From positions 1-17,538 of the forward strand of contig DAIQOP010000060.1 in the NCBI GenBank assembly GCA_036787815.1: DNA of 17,538 nucleotides, written 5' to 3'. Positions 1 to 11,184 of this stretch are shown piece by piece (the first letter of the stretch is position 1; the number at the start of each line of letters is the position of its first letter). Position numbers and translations under genes: made by a program. Origin of the DNA: DATBAK01 sp036787815 (GTDB lineage: Bacteria; Actinomycetota; Acidimicrobiia; IMCC26256; PALSA-610). The notes beneath the pieces were generated by a model that saw only the letters and a list, made by a program, of their open reading frames with translations, searched no databases and was not told the DNA's origin.

Positions 1-69
1 GAGTCACTGCTCGCCATCCCCGAGTACTCCGCCCTCGTGTCGGCGTACGAGCAGGAGGTGCTGCAATGA
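1..69 (+). CDS. C-terminal end of an ABC transporter subunit (partial)
   Basis: The window opens inside a plus-strand reading frame whose last 22 residues read ESLLAIPEYSALVSAYEQEV and then LQ before TGA at 67-69. This resembles the short tail that follows the nucleotide-binding domain in ABC exporters (a Leu-Leu pair, then Y..LV..Y). The stop overlaps the start of the next ABC gene as ATGA, which indicates translational coupling. Together they probably form a heterodimeric exporter. The assignment rests mainly on the coupled neighbour, because only the tail is visible. Confidence 0.55.
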   Translation, partial: ESLLAIPEYSALVSAYEQEVLQ

Positions 70-2057
70 CGCCCGGCGCCGAGTCGGGAGCGGGCGGGCG
101 CACGGCCGAGCCGACCCTCGAACCGACCGCCGAACCGACCGCCGAACTGACCGCCGAACCGACCGCCGAACCGATGGCCGGGCCCGCGCTCGGCGCGCTG
201 TCGGACGCCGCTCCGGCGGGCGTGCTCGACGAGGTGGTCGGGCACCCGCACGCGGAGCTCGAAGGGCTGCTCGACGACGACGCCCCGCTCCCGCCCCTCG
301 GCGCGATCGCCGTCATCCGCCGGGGCCTCGAGGTGAGTCCTGAGCTGCGTCGCGGGATCCGGGTCAGCTTCGGATTCGCCGTGGTGGCCGCGATCGGCAA
401 GCTCACCGTTCCGATCCTCGTCCAGCAGGTGCTCCAGCGCGGCATCCTCGACAAGAACGGGTTCCGCCCCGTGTTCGTGTACTCGGCGGCCGCGCTCGCC
501 GTCGGGGTGATCGCGCTGGTGCTGTGGCTCAGCCGGGTGGCCTACGTCCGGCTCGTGCATGCGGCCGAGGACACGCTCTACGGGTTGCGGGTGCGCGTGT
601 TCGAGCACATCCACCGGCTCAGCCTCGCCGATCACAACGAGACGAAGAAGGGGATCTTCGTCTCCCGCGTCACGAGCGACATCGAGACGCTCGCGCGCTT
701 CGCGCAATGGGGCGCGGTCTCGTGGGTGGTCGACGGCACGTTGATCGTGCTGACGCTGCTCGTCATGTTCGTCTATTCGTGGCAGCTCGCGCTCGTCGTG
801 ATCGTCGCGTACCTGCCGGTGCTTCCCTTGTTCCGCCTGTTGCAGAAGGGCCAACTGCGCGCGTACGACCTCGCGCGCACGCGCACCGGCGACATGCTCT
901 CGGAGGTATCCGAGGTCGTCGGCGGCGCCGCGGTCGTGCGCGCGTACGGGCTCGAGGACCGCGCTCGCCGCCGCCTCCGCGAGCGGATCCGCGGGCTCTA
1001 CGAAGCGCACATGCGCGCCGCGCTCTACTTCGCCGTGATGTTCCCGCTCGGCGACGTGTTCGGATCGATCGCGATCGCCGCGGTCACCGTCGTCGCCGCG
1101 TTCGAGGGCCGTCACTTCGGGCTCAACGTGAGCGAGGTCGTCGCCTTCCTGTTCCTCACGAATCTCATCCTCAGCCCGATCGCCGAGCTGAGCGAGATCC
1201 TCGACCAGACCCAGACGGCCATCGCCGGTTGGCGCAAGGTCATCGCGGTGCTCGACGTCCCGGTCGACGTCGTCGAGCCGACGACGACCGTGCCACTGCC
1301 TCCCGGCCCGCTCGCGGTGCGCGCGACGGATGTCGAGTTCGGCTACCGCGAAGGTGGACGGGTGCTGCACGGCATCGACGTCGAGCTGCCGGCGGGCACG
1401 AACGTCGCGGTCGTGGGGGAGACCGGCTCGGGCAAGACGACGTTCGCGAAGTTGCTGTGCCGGCTCGCCGACCCGACGATCGGTCGTATCGATCTCGGTG
1501 GCGTCGACCTGCGAACCGTCGCCCCGCAGGAGCGCCGCGAGCGCATCCGTCTGGTTCCGCAGGACGGCTTCCTGTTCGACACCACGATTCGCGAGAACGT
1601 GCGGCTCGGGCGCGCCGGCGCGACCGACGACGACGTCGAGACCGCGTTCGTCGCGCTCGGCCTCGACTGGTGGCTTGCGACGATGCCCGACGGCCTCGAC
1701 ACGGAGGTGGGCGAGCGGGGAGAGAGCCTCTCGGTCGGGGAGCGCCAACTGGTGTCGCTGGCCCGCGCGCAGCTCGGCGCGCCGGGGCTGCTCGTGCTCG
1801 ACGAGGCGACGAGCGCCGTCGACCCTGAGACCGAGCGGGCGCTCGCGGTCGCGCTCACACGCGCCGCTCGCGGGCGTACGACGATCAGCGTGGCCCACCG
1901 CCTCTCGACTGCCGAGGCCGCCGATCTGGTGCTCGTGTTCGACGCCGGCAACCTCGTCGAGCAGGGCAGCCACGGCGATCTCGTCGCGCTCGGCGGGGTC
2001 TACGCGGGCCTCTACGCCAGCTGGCTCGGGAACACGCAGCCGCAGGCGCGCGCGTGA
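66..2057 (+). CDS. ABC exporter subunit, fused membrane and ATPase domains
   Basis: A 663-residue type IV ABC exporter half-transporter that would move a substrate across the inner membrane using ATP. An acidic, Pro-rich N-terminal extension (about residues 1-90) contains a TAEP repeat. The transmembrane domain spans about 98-375, with hydrophobic segments near 102-122, 136-156, 218-237, 239-256, 320-346 and 355-372. In the ATPase domain I see Walker A GETGSGKTT (451-459), signature LSVGE (555-559), Walker B LLVLDEAT (575-582, catalytic Glu580) and the switch His in SVAHRLS (His611). The signature departs from LSGGQ, which is common in one partner of heterodimeric exporters. The ATG overlaps the upstream stop as ATGA, which fixes the start. 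The substrate cannot be told from the sequence; lipid or drug export is typical of the family. Confidence 0.93.
   Translation: MTPGAESGAGGRTAEPTLEPTAEPTAELTAEPTAEPMAGPALGALSDAAPAGVLDEVVGHPHAELEGLLDDDAPLPPLGAIAVIRRGLEVSPELRRGIRVSFGFAVVAAIGKLTVPILVQQVLQRGILDKNGFRPVFVYSAAALAVGVIALVLWLSRVAYVRLVHAAEDTLYGLRVRVFEHIHRLSLADHNETKKGIFVSRVTSDIETLARFAQWGAVSWVVDGTLIVLTLLVMFVYSWQLALVVIVAYLPVLPLFRLLQKGQLRAYDLARTRTGDMLSEVSEVVGGAAVVRAYGLEDRARRRLRERIRGLYEAHMRAALYFAVMFPLGDVFGSIAIAAVTVVAAFEGRHFGLNVSEVVAFLFLTNLILSPIAELSEILDQTQTAIAGWRKVIAVLDVPVDVVEPTTTVPLPPGPLAVRATDVEFGYREGGRVLHGIDVELPAGTNVAVVGETGSGKTTFAKLLCRLADPTIGRIDLGGVDLRTVAPQERRERIRLVPQDGFLFDTTIRENVRLGRAGATDDDVETAFVALGLDWWLATMPDGLDTEVGERGESLSVGERQLVSLARAQLGAPGLLVLDEATSAVDPETERALAVALTRAARGRTTISVAHRLSTAEAADLVLVFDAGNLVEQGSHGDLVALGGVYAGLYASWLGNTQPQARA
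108..179 (+). repeat. 12-bp in-frame tandem repeat (TAEP), 6 copies
   Basis: Six 12-bp units close to GAACCGACCGCC run without interruption and encode EPTL, then variants of EPTA/ELTA/EPMA, in the N-terminal extension of the ABC exporter. The outer copies are the most diverged. The unit is a multiple of three, so gain or loss of copies keeps the frame. Confidence 0.85.
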
Positions 2058-2118
2058 CGGGTGCCTGACCGGACAGGTGTCCGACACATTTGGAACGCCA
2101 CGCTGCGCGCGTGACGGG
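2048..2118 (+). repeat. 14-bp direct repeat spanning the ABC gene stop codon
   Basis: GCGCGCGTGACGGG occurs at 2048-2061, where it includes the ABC stop codon, and again at 2105-2118, 57 bp downstream. Between them lies the near-palindrome GTGTCCGACAC (2077-2087). This may be a small duplication of the gene end. No function is claimed. Confidence 0.4.
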
Positions 2119-2232
2119 CTGTTCCGGAGCGGTACCCGGTGCCCAAATGCCCAGGAACACGGCCCCTTTCGCCACGGGGAGTGCCGGCACTAGGGTCACC
2201 CTCCGTACCATCGTTGGACCTTGGGAGGAACG

Positions 2233-4179
2233 GTGCGTCGATTGGTGACTGTGGTCGCCGCGGCAGCGCTCGCATTGGGCGCAGTCGTGGGCGCGGGTCT
2301 GCCGGCAACCGCCGCGACCCGCCATTCGCTCGGTGGCCAGCCCAGCTGGGCGAAGCCCGCGAACCTTCGGGGCGCCGTCGCGTCCTCCGAAGCGGTCGCG
2401 CTTCGGGTGGTGCTGCGGACGCGCAATGTCGCCGAGGCGAACGCGGTGGCCGATGCCGTCAGCAACCCGAAGAGTGCGAGCTACAAGCACTACCTCACCG
2501 CGGCGCAGTACCGCGCCCGGTTCGCGCCCACGAAGGCGACGGTCGACGCGGTGTCGCGTTGGCTGCGCTCGCAGGGCCTGCGCGTCGGCTACGTGCCGGC
2601 GAACCGCATGTACATCTCGGCGCTCGGTTCGGCCGCTCAGGCCGGCAAGGCGTTCGGCGTGCACCTCTCGAAGTACGCGGCCAACGGCAAGCTGCTCCGT
2701 GCCGCCGACGCCGCGCCGTCGGTTCCTTCCGACCTGGGCGGCGCCGTCGCCGGGGTCATCGGTCTCGACGAGGCCGGGGCCGTCGCGCACCCGAACACGA
2801 TCGTCGAGAAGGACCCCCGGGCCCGTCCGTCGGCCGGGTTCCGCAACGCGCCGCCGTGCTCGGCGTACTGGAGCGAGAAGGACGCGACCGACCAGCCTCC
2901 GCTCGGCGGCGGCTATCCCGACGTGCTCCCGTGGGCGCCGTGCGGCCACACCCCGCCCGTGCTGCGTGCGGCCTACGGCATTGCGTCGTCGGTCGAGAGC
3001 GGCAACGACGGTCACGGTGTGACCGTCGGCATCGTCGACGCGTTCGCGTCCCGCACGATCTTCCCCGACGCTCGTGAGTACTCGGCCCGCAACGACCCGG
3101 CGCACGTGCTGCGCGCGTCGCAGTTCTCGCAGGTCATTCCCCCGGGCATCTACAAGGTGCGCCAGAGCGACCCGTGCGACCCGCGCGGTTGGTACGGCGA
3201 GGAGACGCTCGACGTCGAGGCCGTCCACGCGATGGCGCCGGGCGCGAACATCGTCTACGCCGGAGCGGCGTCGTGTCAGGACAGCGACATCAACGTCGCG
3301 CTCAACAACCTGATCGACGCCAACGTCGTCAACATGGTGTCGAACTCCTACGGCAACGTGGGCGAGGACATCCCGCCCGCCGAGGTGGCCGAGTTCGACC
3401 AGATCACCACGCAGGCCGCGGCCCAGGGCATCGGGCTCTACTTCTCGTCGGGTGACGACGGCGACGAGTCCGGCAACCTCGGCACCCCCGCGACCGACTT
3501 CTCGGCCGACTCCAGCCACGTCACCGCCGTCGGCGGCACGAGCCTCGGTGTCAACCGCACCGGCAAGACCGCGGTGGAGCGGGGTTGGGCGAGCTCGATC
3601 GTGAGCCAGTCGGGTGGTGCGTGGACGTCGCCGCCTCCCGGTTCGTTCCTCTACGGCGCAGGTGGTGGCACCAGCCGGCTCTACGGCGAGCCGGGCTACC
3701 AGCACGGCGTCGTTCCCGACTCGCTGGCGAAGGTGTGGTCGAAGAAGCCCGGTCGCGTCGTCCCCGACGTCGCGATGGTCGGCGACCCGAACACCGGCAT
3801 GCTGATCGGCCAGACGCAGACCTTCTCCGACGGCGTCTACTACGACCAGTTCCGCATCGGTGGCACCAGCCTCTCGTCCCCGCTCTTCACGGGAGTCATG
3901 GCGGTGGCCGACCAGGTCGCCGGTTGGCACCACGGCTTCGCGAACCCGCTGCTGTACAGCTTCGGCGGCACGGCGGCGTTCAACGACGTGAAGCCCGGTC
4001 CGCTCACGGCGGTCGTGCGGCGCAACTTCGTCAACGGCGAGAACGCCGACAACGGCTACAGCATCTCGGCTCGGCTCATCGACTCCGAGCTCCAGACGCT
4101 GCACGTCACCAAGGGCTACGACAACATGACGGGCATGGGCACGCCGAACGGCGAGACCTTCCTCACGCTGTTGAAGTAG
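2233..4179 (+). CDS. Secreted sedolisin-family (S53) serine-carboxyl protease
   Basis: A 648-residue secreted pro-protease that should cleave proteins outside the cell, probably at acidic pH as is typical of sedolisins. The GTG start at 2233 is chosen because GGGAGG (2223-2228) lies 4 nt upstream and because the product then begins MRRLVTVVAAAALALGAVV, a good signal peptide with likely cleavage after ATAA (near residue 29). Residues about 35-190 match the pro-kumamolisin activation domain. The catalytic set is present: Glu323 and Asp327 in GEETLD, the oxyanion Asp408 in SSGDDG, and Ser546 in GGTSLSSP. The C-terminus has the FNDVKPG and TGMGTPNG elements typical of the calcium-binding end. It is probably monocistronic, with 175 bp to the upstream gene and a hairpin just after the stop. 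Confidence 0.93.
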   Translation: MRRLVTVVAAAALALGAVVGAGLPATAATRHSLGGQPSWAKPANLRGAVASSEAVALRVVLRTRNVAEANAVADAVSNPKSASYKHYLTAAQYRARFAPTKATVDAVSRWLRSQGLRVGYVPANRMYISALGSAAQAGKAFGVHLSKYAANGKLLRAADAAPSVPSDLGGAVAGVIGLDEAGAVAHPNTIVEKDPRARPSAGFRNAPPCSAYWSEKDATDQPPLGGGYPDVLPWAPCGHTPPVLRAAYGIASSVESGNDGHGVTVGIVDAFASRTIFPDAREYSARNDPAHVLRASQFSQVIPPGIYKVRQSDPCDPRGWYGEETLDVEAVHAMAPGANIVYAGAASCQDSDINVALNNLIDANVVNMVSNSYGNVGEDIPPAEVAEFDQITTQAAAQGIGLYFSSGDDGDESGNLGTPATDFSADSSHVTAVGGTSLGVNRTGKTAVERGWASSIVSQSGGAWTSPPPGSFLYGAGGGTSRLYGEPGYQHGVVPDSLAKVWSKKPGRVVPDVAMVGDPNTGMLIGQTQTFSDGVYYDQFRIGGTSLSSPLFTGVMAVADQVAGWHHGFANPLLYSFGGTAAFNDVKPGPLTAVVRRNFVNGENADNGYSISARLIDSELQTLHVTKGYDNMTGMGTPNGETFLTLLK

Positions 4180-4205
4180 CACGCCCGATCTCGCGAGCGA
4201 CTACG

Positions 4206-4235
4206 GAGAACCCGGCCACGGACGGCCGGGTTCTC
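4206..4235 (+). terminator. Perfect 12-bp hairpin after the sedolisin gene
   Basis: GAGAACCCGGCC (4206-4217) and its exact reverse complement (4224-4235) flank a 6-nt loop, 27 bp after the protease stop. There is no long T tract, but in high-GC actinobacteria a strong GC stem alone is a usual intrinsic-type terminator. Confidence 0.75.
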
Positions 4236-4241
4236 TGCGTC

Positions 4242-4545
4242 TATTCGCTCACTTCTCCCGTTGGTGGGAGGCGTTGGGTCGCGGAGNNNNNNNNNNNNNN
4301 NNNNNNNNNNNNNNNNNNNNNNNNNNNNNNNNNNNNNNNNNNNNNNNNNNNNNNNNNNNNNNNNNNNNNNNNNNNNNNNNNNNNNNTGTCCGTCGTCGTT
4401 CGCTGGCGAGCTCGACGTTCGCTTCGCTCCCGCCTTCGCCGTGCTTATTCGCTCACTCCTTCCCCTGGTGGGAGGCTTTGGGTCGCGGAGTGTCCGTCGT
4501 CGTTCGCTGGCGAGCTCGACGTTCGCTTCGCTCCCGCCTTCGCCG
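4242..4545. repeat. 104-bp intergenic tandem repeat interrupted by the assembly gap
   Basis: A 45-bp segment beginning TATTCGCTCACT occurs at 4242-4286 and, with a few changes, at 4446-4490. A 55-bp segment beginning TGTCCGTCGTCGTTCGC occurs identically at 4387-4441 and 4491-4545. Together they define a 104-bp unit, present at least twice, with more copies possibly hidden by the Ns. The 450-bp interval between the protease and gcvP holds nothing else I can name. Open frames crossing it are not credible genes. Confidence 0.85.
4287..4386. other. Assembly gap of 100 Ns
   Basis: Exactly 100 Ns, the usual placeholder for a scaffold gap of unknown size. It sits inside the tandem repeat, which is the likely reason the assembler stopped. 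Confidence 0.97.
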
Positions 4546-4631
4546 CGTGGGAGCGGGCACGTCCGTTGCTTCGCCACCTCTCGCGGCCGCGTGGGAATCG
4601 GGACTGGGGGCTGCGGTATCGTCGGTTGATC

Positions 4632-7511
<2,880 letters not shown>

Positions 7512-7525
7512 CCACTCGAGCGCCC

Positions 7526-7545
7526 CGTCGGGCTGGGGCCCGGCG
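7526..7545. terminator. Possible bidirectional terminator between convergent genes
   Basis: CGTCGGGC (7526-7533) can pair with GCCCGGCG (7538-7545) across a 4-nt loop, giving an 8-bp stem with one G-U pair in RNA read from the plus strand. It lies in the 55 bp between the convergent gcvP and SnoaL-like stops, where a shared terminator is expected. There is no T tract. Confidence 0.45.
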
Positions 7546-7566
7546 CGGTGTGGTGCTCGGGTCGGT

Positions 7567-8013
7567 TCAGGCCGGGTTCTGCCGCTTGATCGCCCAGCCG
7601 CCCGGCGTGTAGCCGTCGGTGCGCACGAGGCGGTGCGCGAACCGCCAACCGCCCTCGGCCGGAACCAGCCGGTCGCGGTAGCGGCCCCAGTGGTCGAGGC
7701 CGGTCTCGGCGATCACGAGGAACGAGCTTGCCGCCGTGGCTTCGTGAGGCGACGTAACGGTGATCGTCACGTTCGACGCGTAGTGCCGCAACATCGGCAC
7801 GTCGCTCAGCGCGACGACGTCGCGCTTCACGCCGTTGAGGTACTCGACGATCGCGTCGCGTCCGACGACGGCCTGCTCCCCCTTCACCTCGAGCACGCCG
7901 TCGATCGCGAAGAGTGCCGCCATCTCGTCGAAGCGCCCGGAGTCGCCGAACTGGTTGTACCGGGCGAGCGTCTCCCGGATCTCCTCACGCGCGCCCAGCT
8001 CCCAGAGCTCCAT
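7567..8013 (-). CDS. SnoaL-like (NTF2-fold) protein
   Basis: A 148-residue protein with the SnoaL/NTF2-like pattern: an N-terminal helix pair (LGAREEIRETLARYNQFGDSGRFDEMAALF), a central sheet, and the late RYRDRLVPAEGGWRFAHR segment. Members are small cone-shaped isomerases, dehydratases or accessory subunits; the reaction here is unknown. The ATG at 8013 starts 2 bp after the upstream DUF35 stop. An in-frame GTG at 8019 would overlap that stop as GTGA and is an alternative. It is the last gene of the thiolase-DUF35-SnoaL run, so a role on the same acyl-CoA substrate is likely. Confidence 0.82.
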   Translation of the reverse strand: MELWELGAREEIRETLARYNQFGDSGRFDEMAALFAIDGVLEVKGEQAVVGRDAIVEYLNGVKRDVVALSDVPMLRHYASNVTITVTSPHEATAASSFLVIAETGLDHWGRYRDRLVPAEGGWRFAHRLVRTDGYTPGGWAIKRQNPA

Positions 8014-8015
8014 GG

Positions 8016-8438
8016 TCACACCGGCCTGAAGTGCGTGAGGGCGACGTGCTCGGCAACCGTCTCGAACACGACTTCGACGGGCAGACCGAGCCGCAGATCC
8101 GCGGGGGCGAGCCCGCGCAGATTGCCGACGACGCGCGGGCCTTCGTCCATCTCGACCACGAGGACCGCGTAGGGCAGCTCGCCGGCGAAGCCCGGGTCGA
8201 TGGGCCGATGGGTCGTGGTCCACGAGAACACCCGCCCGCGACCCGACGCGAGGGCCCATTCCCATTGGCCGGAACCGCACGACGCGCAGCGCGCACGCGG
8301 CGGGTGGCGCCAGGTCGAGCAATCGCGACAGCGTTGGAACCGCAGCTCGCCCGCAGCGCAGTGCGCGTAGAACTCCGCGTTGAGACCTACCGGGTGCGGC
8401 ACGAGCTTCGGGACGGTGTTCGAGGGCTCGTCGCTCAT
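8016..8438 (-). CDS. DUF35 zinc-ribbon/OB-fold protein, thiolase partner
   Basis: A 140-residue protein. Residues about 20-56 form a rubredoxin-like zinc ribbon with Cys37, Cys40, Cys51 and Cys54 (CRDC and CASC). Residues about 66-135 form the OB fold (RGRVFSWTT, PYAVLVVEMDEG). Such proteins bind thiolase-like enzymes: in steroid side-chain degradation the DUF35 part of ChsH2 pairs with the aldolase Ltp2. In archaea, DUF35 proteins organise thiolase/HMG-CoA synthase complexes. The ATG overlaps the thiolase stop as ATGA, so stoichiometric coupling with the thiolase is likely. The substrate is not deducible. Confidence 0.9.
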   Translation of the reverse strand: MSDEPSNTVPKLVPHPVGLNAEFYAHCAAGELRFQRCRDCSTWRHPPRARCASCGSGQWEWALASGRGRVFSWTTTHRPIDPGFAGELPYAVLVVEMDEGPRVVGNLRGLAPADLRLGLPVEVVFETVAEHVALTHFRPV

Positions 8439-9616
8439 CGGTCGCGTCCGAGCACGAGGATGCTGCCGTCGCCGAAGTCGCCCCAACCCGTCACGAGGCC
8501 GAGCTCGCAGCCGTCGACCTGCGCCGCGCCGGCCGCGCCCCGGAGTTGGCGCACGGCTTCGACCACGTGGTTCATGCCCCACATGTGCCCCTGCGACAAG
8601 AGGCCGCCGTGGGTGTTGAGCGGAGTGGTCCCGCCGAGCCGCAGGTGCCCGTCGCGCACGAAGGGCCCGGCCTCACCGCGTGCGCAGAGACCCAACGCTT
8701 CGAGCTGGAGCAAGACCACGTAGGTGAAGCAGTCGTACACCTGGAGGAACTGCATGTCGGTCGGCTGCACCCCGGCCATCGCGAACGCGCGCGGCGCGGC
8801 GTCGGTCAAGCCGATATGGAACAGGTCGGCGCGGTTGGCGATGTCGTCGGCCGGCGCCGGGTGGCCTTCGGCGCCGCCGAGCAGCGAGACCACGGGTTGG
8901 CGCAGGTCGCGCGCCCGCTCGAGCGACGTGACGATCACCGCGGCCGCGCAATCGGTCTCGAGGCAGCAGTCGAAGAGCCGGAACGGCTCCGACACCCACG
9001 GCGACGCGAGGTAGTCGTCCATCGTGAGCGGCCGACCGCGCATGACGGCCTTCTCGTTGTGCTGCGCGTGCTCGCGGCACGTGAGCGCGATCTCGCCCGT
9101 GTCGGTCGGGAGCGTTCCGTAGAGCTGCTGATGGCGGGTCGCGATCCAGCCGTAGAACTGGGCCGCGGCGCGTGCTCCGTACGGGAGGTAGAAGTCGACC
9201 ACGGTGTCGCCGACGGCCGCGGCGTCGAGCCCGCGCCGGGGAACGCGCGCACCGGGCCGGTGACGGAAGGCCGAGTACCCGTTCCATCCCACGACCACGA
9301 GCACCGCTTCCGCGAGCCCCGCGGCGACGGCCGCGGCCGCGTGCACGACGCCCGCGCACGAGCTCGCACCGCCCATGTGCGCGGTGGAGGAGTAGCGCAC
9401 GTCGGGAACGCCGAGGTTGGCGGCGAGCTCTTCGACGGTCGTGTAGCCGGGTGGGGGCACGATGCCGTCGATGTCGGCGGCGGTGAGCCCGGCGTCCGCG
9501 ATCGCGTCGGTCGCGGCGTCGAGCATGAGCTCGACGGGCAATCGATCCGATGGGCGGGCGTACTCGGTCTCGGCGATGCCCGAGATCGCCACCTTGCCCG
9601 AGAAGCCGCGGTCCAC
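8435..9616 (-). CDS. SCP-x/Ltp2-type thiolase-like protein
   Basis: A 393-residue thiolase-fold protein of the non-specific lipid-transfer (SCP-x) group. It begins VAISGIAETEYAR, and has GGASSCAGVVHAA (Cys87 near the usual nucleophile position), the group motif YDCFTYVVLLQLEALG (Tyr294) and NTHGG (334-338). The late GHMWGMNH segment replaces the canonical GHPxGxSG. Normal thiolases cleave 3-ketoacyl-CoA; the related Ltp2 is a retro-aldolase that works with a DUF35 partner. The paired DUF35 gene makes either plausible. The GTG start at 9616 is inferred from where homology begins; the open frame runs further upstream into the M23 gene. It is 22 bp from that gene and coupled downstream. Confidence 0.9.
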   Translation of the reverse strand: MDRGFSGKVAISGIAETEYARPSDRLPVELMLDAATDAIADAGLTAADIDGIVPPPGYTTVEELAANLGVPDVRYSSTAHMGGASSCAGVVHAAAAVAAGLAEAVLVVVGWNGYSAFRHRPGARVPRRGLDAAAVGDTVVDFYLPYGARAAAQFYGWIATRHQQLYGTLPTDTGEIALTCREHAQHNEKAVMRGRPLTMDDYLASPWVSEPFRLFDCCLETDCAAAVIVTSLERARDLRQPVVSLLGGAEGHPAPADDIANRADLFHIGLTDAAPRAFAMAGVQPTDMQFLQVYDCFTYVVLLQLEALGLCARGEAGPFVRDGHLRLGGTTPLNTHGGLLSQGHMWGMNHVVEAVRQLRGAAGAAQVDGCELGLVTGWGDFGDGSILVLGRDR

Positions 9617-9638
9617 GGCGGCGGAGGTTACGGCATCG

Positions 9639-11081
9639 TCAGGGCACGATGGCAAAGGCCACGGTCGCGACCGCCTGCGCGCTCGCATCGCCGTAGTTCA
9701 TCGCGTCGCCGAAGGTGCGAACGGAGCCGTCGTTCTGGAGGAGCCAGTAGCCGTCCCCGGTGCGGGACGCGGCGATCGACACGACGGGTTTCGGTGCGCA
9801 GAAGCCGAGACCGGTGAGCGATCCGTAGTCCTGGCCGTCGCCGAACCGGTGAACCGCACCGTCGGACGTGACGAGCCAGTAGCCCGCGCCGGTCGGTGTC
9901 ACCGCGACCCGCACGACGGGATGGGTCAGCCGCTCGCCGCCGGTGGAGCCGTGGAAGCGCGCGTCGCCGAAGCTGAACACGCCACCGTCGGATGCGTAGA
10001 GCCAGTAGCCCCTGCCCGTCGGCGTCGCGGCCATGCCCACGACCGGCGCGTTGAGTCGCATCGCGCCCGTCGAGCCGTAGAAGCTCGCGTCGCCATAGCT
10101 GAAGACACCGCCATCCGAGCCGAGCAGCCAGTAGCCGCGACCGCTCGGGGTCGCGGCCATGCTCACGATGGATGCGTTGAGGTGCATCGCGCCGGTGGAG
10201 CCGTAGAAGGGTGCGTCGCCGAAGCTGAAGATGCCGCCGTCGGACGCGAGCATCCAGTATCCGTGGCCCGTCGTGCGTGCGGTCATGCCCATGACGGCCG
10301 CGTTGAGGTGCCGGCCGACGAGGCCGCCGTGATACGAGGCCGCGCCGTACGAGTACACCGCGCCCGCCCCGGTCGTGGCCCAGTAGCCCGTTGCCGATGC
10401 AGCGTCAGGGTGCGGTGTCGCCACGTTCGGGAAGCGGCACTGGCCCGCGCCGTCGTCGCGGCCTTGCGACAACCGCAGGCTCACCCACGGGTTGATCGGC
10501 GAGTCGTCGGGGCGACGGATCTCGAAGTGCAGGTGCGGCACGGTGAGCTCCGCGTCGCCGCTGTCGCCCATGTAGGCGACGAACTGACCGGCACGCACGT
10601 GCGCGCCGGGCACGATGCCGGGGGCGAAGCGCCACTGCGCCGGGTTCGCGCCGTCGTCGGTGCCAGGAGTGTCGTTGTTGATGTGGCCGTAGTTGTACGA
10701 CCAGCCCTGCGCGTCGCGGATGTCGAGCCAGTTGCCGCCCGTGCCGCTCGCGTCCGTCTTCATGTAGCCGACGACGCCGTCGACCGCGGCGCGCTCGTGG
10801 AAGAGGCGCCGGCCGATGAGGTCCTGGCCCTCGTGGTGGCGGGTGCAACCCTCGCGGCAGGCGCCGAACGTGTCGCTGTAGCTCACCGCTTCCTGCACCG
10901 GGAACACGATTGCCCGGTACTCGGGTACGCCGTTCGTCCCGCCGTCGGCGAAGGCCGCCGGCGGGACGAGGATGGTCAGCCCGGAAAGGGCGACGACGAT
11001 GGCGCCGGCCAGGCCGGCGAGGCGCTGCGAGTATCGGATGTGAGATCCCCCTGCTCGTGGTTCTGCTCGCGCGATCGACAT
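9639..11081 (-). CDS. Secreted M23 (LytM-type) peptidase with six 42-residue repeats
   Basis: A 480-residue exported protein. A signal segment (about 21-46, LAGLAGAIVVALSGLTILVP, cleavage near AFA-DGG) leads into a LytM domain. Zinc-ligand candidates are His83 and Asp87 (HHEGQD), with His185 in HLHFEI; His133 in YGH fits the catalytic position. Such enzymes cut peptidoglycan cross-bridges. From residue 232 there are six repeats with GYW at 232, 274, 316, 358, 400 and 444 (42-residue period, 44 for the last). They follow the pattern GYW-LL-SDGG-FSFGDA-FYGSTG and look like a beta-propeller or wall/polymer-binding module. ATG 11081 is preferred; ATG 11108 is also possible, and neither has a clear ribosome binding site. 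Confidence 0.88.
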   Translation of the reverse strand: MSIARAEPRAGGSHIRYSQRLAGLAGAIVVALSGLTILVPPAAFADGGTNGVPEYRAIVFPVQEAVSYSDTFGACREGCTRHHEGQDLIGRRLFHERAAVDGVVGYMKTDASGTGGNWLDIRDAQGWSYNYGHINNDTPGTDDGANPAQWRFAPGIVPGAHVRAGQFVAYMGDSGDAELTVPHLHFEIRRPDDSPINPWVSLRLSQGRDDGAGQCRFPNVATPHPDAASATGYWATTGAGAVYSYGAASYHGGLVGRHLNAAVMGMTARTTGHGYWMLASDGGIFSFGDAPFYGSTGAMHLNASIVSMAATPSGRGYWLLGSDGGVFSYGDASFYGSTGAMRLNAPVVGMAATPTGRGYWLYASDGGVFSFGDARFHGSTGGERLTHPVVRVAVTPTGAGYWLVTSDGAVHRFGDGQDYGSLTGLGFCAPKPVVSIAASRTGDGYWLLQNDGSVRTFGDAMNYGDASAQAVATVAFAIVP

Positions 11082-11184
11082 CGAATCGACCCGACTTGAC
11101 CGTCGCATGTGCACCACGGAGCGTGAGCTTTCCCCCAGCTCCCGGGATCGGGGGTGTGACTCACCGCGACAATGCGGTAGAGTG

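Noticed and set aside
1885..4182. A 765-residue minus-strand frame opposite the protease
   Set aside because: It is a GC-driven shadow with Arg/Val/Asp-rich low-complexity translation, and it lies antisense to a gene with clear catalytic motifs.
4546..4631. A glycine riboswitch before gcvP
   Set aside because: The leader lacks the conserved glycine aptamer elements I would expect, and part of the upstream region is repeat and Ns.
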